The notes under the pieces: generated by a model
The model's database searches: none
What the model was told of the DNA's origin: nothing
The model's input: only the letters and a program-made list of their open reading frames with translations
Shown: positions 52,307 to 61,184 of the stretch, in pieces
Position numbering within the stretch: position 1 is the first letter of the stretch
Layout: every line of letters starts with the position of its first letter
DNA from: Protaetiibacter sp. SSC-01
GTDB lineage: Bacteria; Actinomycetota; Actinomycetes; Actinomycetales; Microbacteriaceae
Direction of reading: 5' to 3'
NCBI RefSeq assembly: GCF_014483895.1
Contig: NZ_CP059987.1
Coordinates: forward strand, 2,356,001-2,420,000
DNA length: 64,000 nucleotides
Program-made: the position numbers and the translations under genes

Positions 52307-53291
52307 TGCGGCGCTCGAGGTCGGCGATGAGCGTCTCGCTCTCGAGTTCCTCCATCACGAAGTAGCTGGGCTCGCGTCGCGTCTCGGTGAGGATCCGCCC
52401 GAGGTACTCGGCTTGCACCGCGATGATGACGGAGATCACGAAGAACATGAGGGAGAGCTGGAGCGACGTTGTCGTCCAGCCCTCCGCGACGCGGTCGGCG
52501 ACGAGGCGCACGACGATGACGTACACGGCGTAGAGCAGGTTGAAGAGGCCCCCGAGCACGCCCACGATGGTGACGACGCGCAGCGGGTGGGTCGAGTAGC
52601 TCGACACCATCTCGATGGCCTCCATGTAGCCCGCCTTGAAGGTGCGGCGTCGCGAGGGCCCCTCGATCGGCGTGTACGAGTACTCGGTGAGGCGGAAGCC
52701 GATGAAGCGGATGAGATGACGCAGGTAGCGGTGGCTGCGCTGCGACGCCGTGAGCGAGTTGACCGCGCGGCGTGTGAGCCCCGTGAGGTAGGTCGCCTGC
52801 AGCGGGATGTCGACCCCGAGGTAGCGGCGGTTGTACCAGTAAAAGAGACGCCGCCCCATCCGACCGATGAAGTTGCTGTCGATCGGCAGGGTGCTGACGC
52901 CCTGGATGATGTCGTTGCCCTCCCGGCCGAGCTTCACGATCTCGGGGATCGTCTCGACCGGGTCGTGGGCGGGCGACATGACGACGACGTAGTCGCCGAC
53001 CGCCGACTCGATGCCGGCGAAGATCGCCGTGTCGATCGTCGTGGGCCGCGAGAGGCGGAGGATGCGGATGCAGGGCACGGTCGCGAGCAGCTCGCGCAGC
53101 TGCACGAGCTCGCCCGGCTCGGCGCCGTTGTCGACGAGGATCACCTCGTAGTTGGCGTAGCGCGTGCTGAGCTCGGCGTGAACGCGGCGCACGAAGTCGC
53201 CCCCGCCGCGCAGGGTGGGGTCGAGCACCGCGACTACCGAGACGAAGACGTCGGAGAGCACCGGAGTCGACGTGGCAGGTGAATCAGCCAT
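52293..53291 (-). CDS. GtrB-like GT2 protein with degenerate DXD
   Basis: A protein of 332 aa. A GT2 domain (about 14-225) is followed by two membrane helices (about 238-262 and 275-298), the GtrB/ArnC topology. VSVVAVLDPTLRGGGDFVRR and YEVILVDNGAEPGELVQL are normal. At the expected DADLQDP motif the sequence is MSPAHDP (105-111), so the first two metal-binding residues are Ser and Pro-Ala instead of Asp. RMGRRLFYWYNRRYLG follows as in polyprenyl-phosphate transferases. It may be inactive or use a different mechanism. Start overlaps the oxidoreductase stop by 8 bp. Confidence 0.85.
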   Translation of the reverse strand: MADSPATSTPVLSDVFVSVVAVLDPTLRGGGDFVRRVHAELSTRYANYEVILVDNGAEPGELVQLRELLATVPCIRILRLSRPTTIDTAIFAGIESAVGDYVVVMSPAHDPVETIPEIVKLGREGNDIIQGVSTLPIDSNFIGRMGRRLFYWYNRRYLGVDIPLQATYLTGLTRRAVNSLTASQRSHRYLRHLIRFIGFRLTEYSYTPIEGPSRRRTFKAGYMEAIEMVSSYSTHPLRVVTIVGVLGGLFNLLYAVYVIVVRLVADRVAEGWTTTSLQLSLMFFVISVIIAVQAEYLGRILTETRREPSYFVMEELESETLIADLERRNVSN

Positions 53292-54396
53292 ACAGAATGG
53301 TCAGCTCCTGAAGTACGTCATAGATGTTGTCTAGTTTGCCACCCATGATGCAGGTGTAGTTGCGGAGGCCGTGATCCGGCCGGAAGAGGATGGGGCGGGA
53401 GTCGTCGGACGCGCTCTTGGGCAGCACCGTCTTGACCTCCCAGATCGAGTCCTTCTGCTCCATGCCGACGAAGCCCGGGAGGAACCGCAGAAGGTCGGCC
53501 CGCATCGCCTGGTAGCGCGACACGGCGGGCAGCGAGGCGAGCACCTCGTGAGGGTCGAGCTCGCGCGGCAGCTCGTCGTCGCGCCAACGGTGGTGCGGTG
53601 TGTAGCGCACGTGGCTCAGGGTGTGCAGTCCGCGGCTAGGGAACGGCATGACGGAGAAGAACGGGCCGTCCATCACGGTGACCGCGGTCTTGCGCAACTC
53701 GTCCGGCAGCTCGACGAGGGCCATCTCGGTGATCTCGTGCTGGAGCGGCACCGTGGGGATGCCGGAGCGTCGGTGAAGGGGGTTGAGCTCCGAGTAGGTG
53801 GCGCTCACGACGGCGTGAGCACGTCGGGTTCCGCTCTGAGCGTGCACATCGATGTCGGTCTCACCCGCCTGCTCGATCGACTCCACCCGGTCGCCGTAGC
53901 GCACCTCGATGCCACCCGCGACCTCGATCCGGTCGAGCAGGACGCGACGCAGCACGCGCGAGTCGAAGGCCGGCTCGGTGACATGGTAGACCGCCTCGAC
54001 CGCGAGGGGGTTGAAGAGCTCGGCGACCTCGGACTCGGCCGGCTCGAGGAAGGCGCCGACGCGCGCACAGAACAGCTCGAACTGCCGGGCGTTGACCTTC
54101 GAGAGGGTGCGGGCGATCGCGTAGTAGTGCTCGAAGTCGTCGACGACGGCATCGCCGAACTCGCGCACGAACACCGGGAAGTTCACCTGCGAGCGGTACG
54201 CCGTCAGGATGCTCCGCGGGTAGTGATATCCCCCGTGGACGCGCGCCTGGTTGACGTAGCTCGCGCGATCCATCGCGGCGTCCTCTTTCTCGAAGACGAC
54301 GACGGAGTTGAAGCCGAGGCTCTCGCGCAGGTGGAGTGCGATGCGCAGTCCGTAGAAGCCGGCGCCGATCACGACTGCGTCGGTCGGCCGCTGCAT
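53284..54396 (-). CDS. FAD-dependent oxidoreductase (DAO-like) of a glycan operon
   Basis: A protein of 370 aa. An N-terminal Rossmann fold with AVVIGAGFYGLRIALHLRES (GxGxxG at 11-16) and Glu36 in VVVFEKE binds FAD. The unusual block NQARVHGGYHYPRS (49-62) would line the flavin site. The C-terminal GKLDNIYDVLQELT closes the domain. It is related to D-amino-acid-oxidase-type flavoproteins and distantly to UDP-galactopyranose mutase, yet its operon partners are sugar enzymes, so the substrate may be a sugar nucleotide or lipid-linked sugar (inference). TAGTCT six bases before the ATG gives a leaderless start of the five-gene operon. Confidence 0.88.
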   Translation of the reverse strand: MQRPTDAVVIGAGFYGLRIALHLRESLGFNSVVVFEKEDAAMDRASYVNQARVHGGYHYPRSILTAYRSQVNFPVFVREFGDAVVDDFEHYYAIARTLSKVNARQFELFCARVGAFLEPAESEVAELFNPLAVEAVYHVTEPAFDSRVLRRVLLDRIEVAGGIEVRYGDRVESIEQAGETDIDVHAQSGTRRAHAVVSATYSELNPLHRRSGIPTVPLQHEITEMALVELPDELRKTAVTVMDGPFFSVMPFPSRGLHTLSHVRYTPHHRWRDDELPRELDPHEVLASLPAVSRYQAMRADLLRFLPGFVGMEQKDSIWEVKTVLPKSASDDSRPILFRPDHGLRNYTCIMGGKLDNIYDVLQELTILYG

Positions 54397-54441
54397 CCGT
54401 TCAGACTAACAGCCGAGCCCTCGCCGGATAGGGTCGAGGTC
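54397..54441. promoter_or_regulatory. Divergent leaderless promoters
   Basis: Minus strand TAGTCT (54403-54408), six bases, ATG of the flavin oxidoreductase. Plus strand TAGGGT (54429-54434), seven bases, GTG at 54442. The whole intergenic space is 45 bp, so a bound regulator would affect both operons. Confidence 0.55.
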
Positions 54442-56448
54442 GTGCTGCTCGACTGGTCCGCGGTGGCCCCGCCGTTCGTCGTCGCACTCGTGTGCGTCCT
54501 GCTGCCCGGGGGGCTCGTGGCGACGCTGTTGCGCGTGCGCGGGACGGCCGCGATCGCCATCGCGGGGCCGATCTCGGTCGCGATCATCGGGGTGACCGGC
54601 GTCCTCGCCGACCTCGTGGGCGCGCCGTTCGGCGCCGGCGCTGTCGCGGTCTGCACCGCCCTCGCCGCCGCGGCCGCGTTCGTGCTGCGCCGCTTCACGC
54701 CGCTTGTGCGGCGGGCGACCGACCGCTGGGCCCGTCCGTCCCTCGCGCTCGTCGGCGGCCTCGTCGTGGGCTCCGGCGTCATCGGGCTCACGGCTCTGGC
54801 GTGGCTGCCGTCCCTGCCGATCGATCAGAGCTACGACGGCGTCTTCCACGCGAACGCGATCGCGTCGATCCTCGACGGCGGCTCCGCCTCCTCGTTCCGC
54901 CTCTACGCGATCACGCACCCGAGCGACGGCGTCGAGTTCTATCCGGCCGGGTGGCATTCGCTCGCGGCTCTCTCCGCCCAGCTCACGGGGGCACCGGTGC
55001 CGTTCGCGTCGATCGCGACGTGGTGGGCCGTCGCCTCCGCGGTATGGCTGCCGGGGATCGCCTGGCTGAGCGAGCTGCTCGTACGCGGCCCTCGGATGCT
55101 CGTGCTGCCTGCTGCCGCCGTGGCGGGATCCGCCTTCACGATATTCCCCGCGCTCCTGCTCGACTGGGGTGTCATCTATCCCACCTTTCTCGCCTACTCG
55201 CTCCTGCCAGCGGGGGTCGCGCTGACGGTCGCCGCCTTCGGCGCCACCCGCAGCGAGGCGGCACCGCGGATCCCGCTCGCGTGGGCCGCCCTCATCGTGT
55301 GGTTCGCCGGCGCGTGCTTCGCGCATCCGCGCTCGCTGCCCACGGGCCTCGTCGTGCTCGCGCCGTTCCTGGTCTGGCGCGTCGCGCGCTGGGTCGCGCC
55401 GCGCCTGCGCGACCCAGCCAGGCGCCGACGGTGGCTCACGTGGCTCGCCGCGGGGGCGACCGCGCTCGTGCTCGCGGGCGTCGGCGCGGTGGTCTTCGCC
55501 TTCCGCTACTTCGACGTGGCGAACCGCCCGATCTCGGACCGTCTCAACGGAGGCCCCGCCCTCGCGACGATGACCCCCGGCGAGGCCGTCTGGTCGGTGC
55601 TCGCGCAGTCGACCCCCACCTCGACATGGGCACTCCCCGCCTCCCTCGTCCTCGCCGCGCTCGTGCTGAGCGGTGTCGTGCTCGCGATCGTCCGCCCCTC
55701 GCTGCGGTGGGTCGCCGTCGCCTACGCGCTCGTCGCGCTGCTGTTCTGCCTCGCCGCATCCTCCGATTCGGACATCGCCAAGCTGGCCACGGCGCTCTGG
55801 TACAAGGACAAGTTCCGCCTGATCACCGCGCTCCCGTTGCTCGGTGTCCCTCTCGTCGCACTCGCTCTCGTCGGCCTGCGCGGCCTCATCGTGCGCCTCA
55901 CGCGTCGCCGGCTCCCCCGCATCGCCCGCAACGTGCTCGCAGCGCTCGTGGCGGGCGCGCTCCTCGTGCTCACGGTCGAGTCGCCCGCGCTCGCCGCGAT
56001 GCGCGGGACGCTCGCGGCGTCGTTCGACGTCGGCGACGAGAAGGATGGGCGCCTCATCGACCGCGACGACGTCGCGCTCCTCACGCGTCTCCCCGACCTC
56101 GTGCCCGAAGGGGAGCTCGTCGTCGGCAACCCGTGGAACGGATCCGTGCTCACCTGGTCGGTCGGCCGGCGCGAGGCGCTCTTCCCCCACCTCGTCGGCA
56201 TGTGGGACCCTGACCGTCTGCTCGTCGCCGCCGGGCTGTCGCAGGCGGCCGAGAACCCGATCGTGTGCGACGCCCTCGAGCGCCTCGGCGTCGGCTACGC
56301 GTACTACTCCGAGGGCCTCCTGTGGGACGGGGATCCGCAGGCGCAGGCGTTCCCGGGCGTCGACGCGGCGCACGGCGACCCGCGCGTCATGGAGCTCGTG
56401 GCCCGCGAAGGGGATGCCGAGCTGTACCGCATCACCGCCTGCGGATGA
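54442..56448 (+). CDS. DUF6541-type polytopic membrane protein
   Basis: A protein of 668 aa with about fourteen spans. The first large loop has LPIDQSYDGVFHANAIASIL (acidic, GT-C-like) and GVEFYPAGWHSLAALSAQLT, both characteristic of DUF6541 proteins. Later loops carry FAHPRSLPTGLVVLAPFLVW and KLATALWYKDKFRLITALPL. The C-terminus is a soluble extracytoplasmic domain ending with ELYRITACG. It starts at a leaderless GTG. DUF6541 members are found in wall-glycan clusters and may be glycosyltransferases, but the reaction is unproven. It precedes the ABC exporter by 82 bp. Confidence 0.83.
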   Translation: MLLDWSAVAPPFVVALVCVLLPGGLVATLLRVRGTAAIAIAGPISVAIIGVTGVLADLVGAPFGAGAVAVCTALAAAAAFVLRRFTPLVRRATDRWARPSLALVGGLVVGSGVIGLTALAWLPSLPIDQSYDGVFHANAIASILDGGSASSFRLYAITHPSDGVEFYPAGWHSLAALSAQLTGAPVPFASIATWWAVASAVWLPGIAWLSELLVRGPRMLVLPAAAVAGSAFTIFPALLLDWGVIYPTFLAYSLLPAGVALTVAAFGATRSEAAPRIPLAWAALIVWFAGACFAHPRSLPTGLVVLAPFLVWRVARWVAPRLRDPARRRRWLTWLAAGATALVLAGVGAVVFAFRYFDVANRPISDRLNGGPALATMTPGEAVWSVLAQSTPTSTWALPASLVLAALVLSGVVLAIVRPSLRWVAVAYALVALLFCLAASSDSDIAKLATALWYKDKFRLITALPLLGVPLVALALVGLRGLIVRLTRRRLPRIARNVLAALVAGALLVLTVESPALAAMRGTLAASFDVGDEKDGRLIDRDDVALLTRLPDLVPEGELVVGNPWNGSVLTWSVGRREALFPHLVGMWDPDRLLVAAGLSQAAENPIVCDALERLGVGYAYYSEGLLWDGDPQAQAFPGVDAAHGDPRVMELVAREGDAELYRITACG

Positions 56449-56465
56449 CGCCCGGGCACGACGGG

Positions 56466-56471
56466 TAGAAT
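56466..56471 (+). promoter_or_regulatory. -10 box of the ABC exporter operon
   Basis: TAGAAT lies 18 bp after the DUF6541 stop and predicts a start near 56478 with a leader of about 50 nt before the GTG at 56531. The leader is very G+C-rich with possible hairpins (CCGCGGCC repeats). No -35 is obvious. Confidence 0.45.
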
Positions 56472-56530
56472 CGCTCGAGCCCGCGCGGCCCGCGGCCGCG
56501 TCCGGCCGCCCGATCCCCGAATGAGGTCCC

Positions 56531-57394
56531 GTGACAACTGATGCGTCGGTCGGCGGTTTCGTGCGCCCTGGCGATAGCGCCGGGCTCATCGACGTCTTCC
56601 GTCGCCGCTATCTGCTGAGCCTTCTCATCCGCAAGGAGGTGCAGGTCCGCTACCGCGGATCGGTGCTCGGCTGGCTGTGGTCGTACGTGAAGCCCACCGC
56701 GCAGTTCATCGTCTTCTTCCTCGCGCTCGGCGTCTTCCTCCGCCTCAACGCGAGCATGGACGTCTACCCGATCTACCTCTTCAGCGGCCTGATCGCCGTG
56801 AACTTCTTCACGGAGGCGTTCTCGAACGGCACGAAGTCGATCGTCGACAACGGCCCGCTGATCAAGAAGATCTACCTGCCACGCGAGATGTTCCCCGTCG
56901 CGTCGACGATCGTGGCGTTCATCAACTTCCTCCCGCAGCTGCTCGTGACCGTCGTCGTCGCACTCTTCGTCGGGTGGCACCCCGAGCCGCTCCAGCTCCT
57001 CGGCGTGCTCATCGGCATCCTCATCATCGCCGTGCTCGCGACCGGCCTCGGGATGCTGTTCGGCGCCATCAACGTGTCGTTCCGCGACTCGCAGAACTTC
57101 GTCGAGCTCATCGCGCTCGTCGTGACGTGGGCATCACCCGTGCTCTACCCGTGGACCACCGTGCGCGACGCGTTCCCCGACTGGCTCGTGCAGGTCTACC
57201 TCATGAACCCCGTCACGGTCGCGGTCGAGCTCTTCCATGCGGGCCTGTGGTTCCCGACCACGCCCGGCACCTTCGAGCTGCCGCCTGACCTCTACCTGCG
57301 CGCCGGAGTCGGCGTGCTCATCGCGGTCGCGGTGCTGCTCCTCGGCCAGCTCGTCTTCCGTCGTTTGGAGGGTCGTTTTGCCCAAGACCTCTGA
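56531..57394 (+). CDS. ABC-2 type polysaccharide exporter permease (Wzm/TagG-like)
   Basis: A protein of 287 aa with six membrane helices. The N-terminal cytoplasmic helix has RRYLLSLLIRKEVQVRYRGS and GWLWSYVKPTAQFIVFF, the classic TagG/Wzm signature. IDNGPLIKKIYLPREMFPVAS is close to the coupling helix (here VDNGPLIKKIYLPREMFPV). The C-terminal NPVTVAVELFHAGLW completes the fold. It moves an undecaprenyl-linked polymer across the membrane with the ATPase encoded next. GAGG precedes the GTG start. The 3' end overlaps the ATPase gene by 17 bp. Confidence 0.95.
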   Translation: MTTDASVGGFVRPGDSAGLIDVFRRRYLLSLLIRKEVQVRYRGSVLGWLWSYVKPTAQFIVFFLALGVFLRLNASMDVYPIYLFSGLIAVNFFTEAFSNGTKSIVDNGPLIKKIYLPREMFPVASTIVAFINFLPQLLVTVVVALFVGWHPEPLQLLGVLIGILIIAVLATGLGMLFGAINVSFRDSQNFVELIALVVTWASPVLYPWTTVRDAFPDWLVQVYLMNPVTVAVELFHAGLWFPTTPGTFELPPDLYLRAGVGVLIAVAVLLLGQLVFRRLEGRFAQDL

Positions 57395-58118
57395 CGCGGA
57401 GGCGCGCATCATCGTCAAGGACGTCAGCAAGCGCTTCGTCCTGCGCCACACGCACTCCTTCAAGGAGACCTTCGTCGCACTCGTGCGCCGGAAGAGGCTC
57501 GCGACGACCTTCGACGCACTGCACGACGTCTCGGTGACCATCCGCGAGGGCGAGTCCGTCGCTCTGTTCGGGTTCAACGGCTCCGGCAAGTCGACGCTGC
57601 TCAAGCTCATCTCAGGGGTCCTTCGACCGGACGGCGGCGAGCTGCTCACGCGCGGTCGAGTCGCGGGTCTCATCGAGGTCGGTGCAGGCTTCCACCCTGA
57701 CCTGAGCGGTCGCGAGAACATCTACCTCAACGCGGCCATCCTCGGCATGTCCAAGAAGGAGATCGACGAGCGCTACGACGAGATCGTCGAGTTCAGCGAG
57801 ATCGCGGACTTCATCGACACCGAGGTCAAGCACTACTCCTCGGGCATGTTCGTGCGCCTCGCCTTCGCGGTCGCGATCCACACGACCGTCGACATCCTGC
57901 TGGTCGACGAGATCCTCGCGGTCGGCGACGAGCCGTTCCAGCGCAAGTGTCTCGACAAGATCCGCGAGCTGCAGAGCCAGGGCAAGACGATGGTCGTCGT
58001 GAGCCACGCGCTCGACACGGTCGCCGACCTGTGCCCACGCGGTGTGCTGCTCCGGAAGGGCCGCGTGGTCTTCGACGGCCCCTCGCACGAGGCGGTCGCG
58101 ATGCTGAGGGCGAAGTAG
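57378..58118 (+). CDS. ABC exporter ATPase (Wzt/TagH-like)
   Basis: An ATPase of 246 aa: Walker A GFNGSGKS (65-72), Q-loop region GLIEVGAGFHPDLSGRENIY, signature YSSGM (153-157) in place of LSGGQ, Walker B ILLVDE (about 173-178) and switch His in VVVSHALD. The SSGM signature and HPDLSGRENI are typical of polysaccharide exporters. The carbohydrate-binding C-terminal domain of Wzt is absent, so substrate recognition must lie elsewhere. It starts at TTG 57378 with GGAGGG five bases upstream, inside the permease gene. Residue 18 onward KRFVLRHTHSFKETF is standard. Confidence 0.95.
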   Translation: MPKTSDAEARIIVKDVSKRFVLRHTHSFKETFVALVRRKRLATTFDALHDVSVTIREGESVALFGFNGSGKSTLLKLISGVLRPDGGELLTRGRVAGLIEVGAGFHPDLSGRENIYLNAAILGMSKKEIDERYDEIVEFSEIADFIDTEVKHYSSGMFVRLAFAVAIHTTVDILLVDEILAVGDEPFQRKCLDKIRELQSQGKTMVVVSHALDTVADLCPRGVLLRKGRVVFDGPSHEAVAMLRAK

Positions 58119-58126
58119 GCGGAGCG

Positions 58127-59242
58127 GTGGCGATCTCACTCCGGTACGTGCTGGACGAGATCCTCGACGCAGCGCTCCCCGCGACGGGGAGCGCTGCGGA
58201 GCAGCTGGCCCGCGCCCTCATCCGCACAGCCCCCGAGGGGGCGGAGGTCATCGGACTCGTGTCGGCGTCGCCCGAACCCGAGTACGCGGAGCTCGCCGAA
58301 CGTCTGCCCGGTCTCGCGGGGCTCGAGAAATCGGCGCTCGCCCGCCGCGAACTCGCGTCAGCCTGGCGCCGTGGACTCGTCTCGGCGCCGAGGGGGATGC
58401 TGCACTCGCCGAGCCTGCTGGCCCCGCTCGGCCGACACGACCGCGTCAACGACCCCGGTACGCAGGTGGCGGTGACGCTGCACGACGCACTTCTCTGGAC
58501 CGATCCCGAGACGGTCATGGGCCGCTCGCTCGCGTGGCAGCGCGCGATGATTCGGCGCGCGGAGCGCTACGCCGACGCCCTTGTCGTGCCCAGCCACGCC
58601 GTCGCTGCGGCCGTCGCCGAGCACGCCGACTTCGGCGACCGCGTCCGCGTCATCCCGCTCGCGCCGGCCGAGGGGCTCACGATCCCCCACGACGCTCTCG
58701 CGCGCTTGCGCGAGCTCGGGCTGCCGAACAGCTACGTGCTGTCTTTCGCCACACCCAACCCTCGCCACCGCCTCGGCGATCTGCTCGAGGCCTTGCTCCC
58801 GCTCGACGTGCCGCTCGTGCTCGCGGGCGACTCGGACGAGACGACGATCGAGGCGCTTCGCGAGACTGCAGGCTTTCCGGCCCACCGGCTCGTGCGCCTC
58901 GGCCGTCTCGGGGCGCACGACCGCGCAGCCGTACAGGCCGGAGCCGCGGTGTTCGTCCAGCCGAGCCGCGAGGAGGGCTTCGGCCTCGGAATCCTCGAGT
59001 CGTTCGCGCTCGGCGCGCCCGTCGTCTGCTCGGACGCGCCCGCGTTCGTTGAGCTCGTCGACGACGCCGCGGAGGTCGTATCGGGTGACGGCTTCGCCGA
59101 GGGACTGCGCAGCGCGATCGCGCGCGTGCTCGACGACGAGGGGCACGCCGAGCGCCTCAGTGTCGCGGGCCGCGACCGCGCGCGTGCCTTCAGCTGGCGC
59201 GACTCCGCCGAGAAGGTCTGGCAGCTGCACGCTGACCTCTGA
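58127..59242 (+). CDS. GT4-family glycosyltransferase
   Basis: A protein of 371 aa with a GT-B fold. N-terminal VAISLRYVLDEILDAALPAT leads to ADALVVPSHAVAAAVAEHAD and VLSFATPNPRHRLGDLLEAL, the link region. The donor-binding EX7E motif is PSREEGFGLGILESFALGAP. It begins 8 bp after the ATPase stop, so it is third in the ABC exporter operon. The layout matches GT4 enzymes such as WbaZ/RfaB-like mannosyl- or rhamnosyltransferases, but the sugar is unassigned. It may add the cap or first sugar of the exported polymer. Confidence 0.9.
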   Translation: MAISLRYVLDEILDAALPATGSAAEQLARALIRTAPEGAEVIGLVSASPEPEYAELAERLPGLAGLEKSALARRELASAWRRGLVSAPRGMLHSPSLLAPLGRHDRVNDPGTQVAVTLHDALLWTDPETVMGRSLAWQRAMIRRAERYADALVVPSHAVAAAVAEHADFGDRVRVIPLAPAEGLTIPHDALARLRELGLPNSYVLSFATPNPRHRLGDLLEALLPLDVPLVLAGDSDETTIEALRETAGFPAHRLVRLGRLGAHDRAAVQAGAAVFVQPSREEGFGLGILESFALGAPVVCSDAPAFVELVDDAAEVVSGDGFAEGLRSAIARVLDDEGHAERLSVAGRDRARAFSWRDSAEKVWQLHADL

Positions 59243-59287
59243 CGAGGGGACTTCCCCCCAGGCTTGGCGACTGCTACTTTTCGGCTG

Positions 59288-59303
59288 ATCGCCGTCGGGC
59301 GAT
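59288..59303 (+). promoter_or_regulatory. Small hairpin in the leader of the SLH-like gene
   Basis: ATCGCC-GTCG-GGCGAT forms a six-base stem with a tetraloop 37 bp before the ATG. It may shape the leader RNA or help end the upstream transcript. The rest of the 97-bp gap has a GGGG-ACTT-CCCC stem and nothing else. Confidence 0.3.
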
Positions 59304-59339
59304 GACCGCCGACAGCACATCCCGATCGAACAGGCGCTG

Positions 59340-61166
59340 ATGACCACCACCCGTCCCCGCTTCGCGGCATGGTCCCTCGTCGCAGCGATCGCCGTCGCCT
59401 CGACCCTCCTCAGCGCCACGCCGGCCGCTGCCGAGCCTGCCTCTATCACGGGGCACGTCGACCTCGGAACCCCCGGCGTCTCTGCGGGGGAGGGTGAGGT
59501 GCGCGTCCAGGCATCGCTCTCCCGGTCGATGATCAACCCTCTCACGACGTTCACCGACGCCTCCGGGCACTACGCCGTGCCGGGGGCGACGACCACCAAC
59601 CGCTACTACGTGATGTTCGAGTACCTCGGGGATCAGCCCCTCGCGAGCACGACCCAGGTGTACGGCACGCGCGGTGGCGAGGTGCTCGATCACGTCATCC
59701 CGCCGGGCTACATCGTGTCGGGCCACGTCGGATTGCACGAGGCGGGGACACCCGCCGCCGGCGTGACGGTCGAGCTGCGCCCGAACGACGGCAGCGTGGG
59801 TTTCGCGACCCACCGCACGACCACCGGCTCGGACGGGAGCTACGCCTTCCCGCGCGTCGAGGCCGTCGACATGATCCTCGCGTTCTCGTTCGTGCCCGGC
59901 CAGCTGCAGCCGCCCATCGACTGGTACTTCGATACGGACGGGATCGGCTCGTCTCGCCCGGGTCCCGGCCGTATCATCCATCCGACCGCCGACCGCACCG
60001 ACTACGACGTCGTACTGCGCGGTGGCGCCGGTATCACCGGCATCATCACGGACTCGAGCGGCGAGCCCATCGCGAACATGCCCGCCAACGCGGCGTGCAT
60101 CCTGCCCGACTACTCCGCAGGACCGCGCTACACCGCGCACTCCGACGAGGACGGGCGCTACATCTTCCGCGGGATCCCGAAGGTCTGCCGGATGTCCGTC
60201 GCCGTGGGCGGATACGGCGGGCCGAACGGACGGTGGCCCTCCTACGTCGACATGTCCGGAAACGTCATCGTGGAGGGCGTCGACATCGTCGTCTACGAGC
60301 AGACGTCGTTCACGGTCGCCTTCGACGGGCCCGGCTCCGCCGCCTCCTACGACGACGTCTACGGTCAGCTCCAGGTCGCGTACTCGGCGTGGGACGAGGA
60401 CGCGGAGGAGTGGTCCGAGTGGTCGACCATCCACCGCGCGGGGGCTGGCTTGTGGAACATGCCGGACCTTCGACCCGGCTACTACTACATCGACATCTAC
60501 CGCTTCCAGAACCCGTACTTCCCCGGCGTCGAGGCGCTCGTCTACCTCGAGGAAGGCGACACCCCGCGCTACGAGGTCTGGATGCCGAACCCCATGTCGG
60601 TGCAACTGCTGACCTTCGCGGACGTCGACCCGTCGAACGGGTTCTACGAGGAGATCGAGTGGCTCTATCGCGCGGGAATCACGCGCGGCACCGTGGGCAC
60701 GGACGGTGTGCGCCGATTCGACCCCGCGCAGAACGTGTCGCGCGGCGCGATGGCGGCCTTCCTCTACCGCGCCGCCGGCGAGCCCGCATTCACGCCCCCT
60801 GCAACGCCGAGCTTCATCGATGTGCCGAAGAGCTATCAGTTCTACAAGGAGATCGAGTGGATGAAGGCCCAGGGCATCGCGATGGGCACCCGGGCCGGAG
60901 CCGTGACCTACTACAAGCCGTACGACGACGTCATCCGTCGCGATATGGCGGCCTTCATCTACCGTGCCCAGGGCTCGCCAGCATTCGACGCCCCCACGAC
61001 GCCGCCTTTCACCGACATCCCTGTGTGGTCCACCTACGCGAGGGAGATCGCGTGGATGAAGGCGGAGGGGATCACGCGCGGTAACGCCGACGGCAGCTTC
61101 GCGGCCGAGGCACCTGTCTACCGGGCCGCCATGGCGGCGTTCCTCTATCGCATCTACGGCGACTGA
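59340..61166 (+). CDS. Secreted protein with carboxypeptidase-regulatory-like repeats and three SLH-like domains
   Basis: A protein of 608 aa. The signal peptide ends near residue 31 (SATPAAAEPAS). Two or three beta-sandwich modules follow (ITGHVDLGTPGVSAGEGEVR, IVSGHVGLHEAGTPAAGVTV, ITGIITDSSGEPIANMPANA) of the carboxypeptidase-regulatory/Cna-B type. From about 425 three SLH-like repeats begin FADVDPSNGFYEEIEWLYRA, FIDVPKSYQFYKEIEWMKAQ and FTDIPVWSTYAREIAWMKAE, each with RAAMAAFLYR-type ends. Such repeats anchor proteins to wall polymers, classically to pyruvylated ones. It may bind the glycan made by this island. No sortase motif is present. Confidence 0.9.
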   Translation: MTTTRPRFAAWSLVAAIAVASTLLSATPAAAEPASITGHVDLGTPGVSAGEGEVRVQASLSRSMINPLTTFTDASGHYAVPGATTTNRYYVMFEYLGDQPLASTTQVYGTRGGEVLDHVIPPGYIVSGHVGLHEAGTPAAGVTVELRPNDGSVGFATHRTTTGSDGSYAFPRVEAVDMILAFSFVPGQLQPPIDWYFDTDGIGSSRPGPGRIIHPTADRTDYDVVLRGGAGITGIITDSSGEPIANMPANAACILPDYSAGPRYTAHSDEDGRYIFRGIPKVCRMSVAVGGYGGPNGRWPSYVDMSGNVIVEGVDIVVYEQTSFTVAFDGPGSAASYDDVYGQLQVAYSAWDEDAEEWSEWSTIHRAGAGLWNMPDLRPGYYYIDIYRFQNPYFPGVEALVYLEEGDTPRYEVWMPNPMSVQLLTFADVDPSNGFYEEIEWLYRAGITRGTVGTDGVRRFDPAQNVSRGAMAAFLYRAAGEPAFTPPATPSFIDVPKSYQFYKEIEWMKAQGIAMGTRAGAVTYYKPYDDVIRRDMAAFIYRAQGSPAFDAPTTPPFTDIPVWSTYAREIAWMKAEGITRGNADGSFAAEAPVYRAAMAAFLYRIYGD

Positions 61167-61184
61167 GGTCGACCCGGCTCCCGC

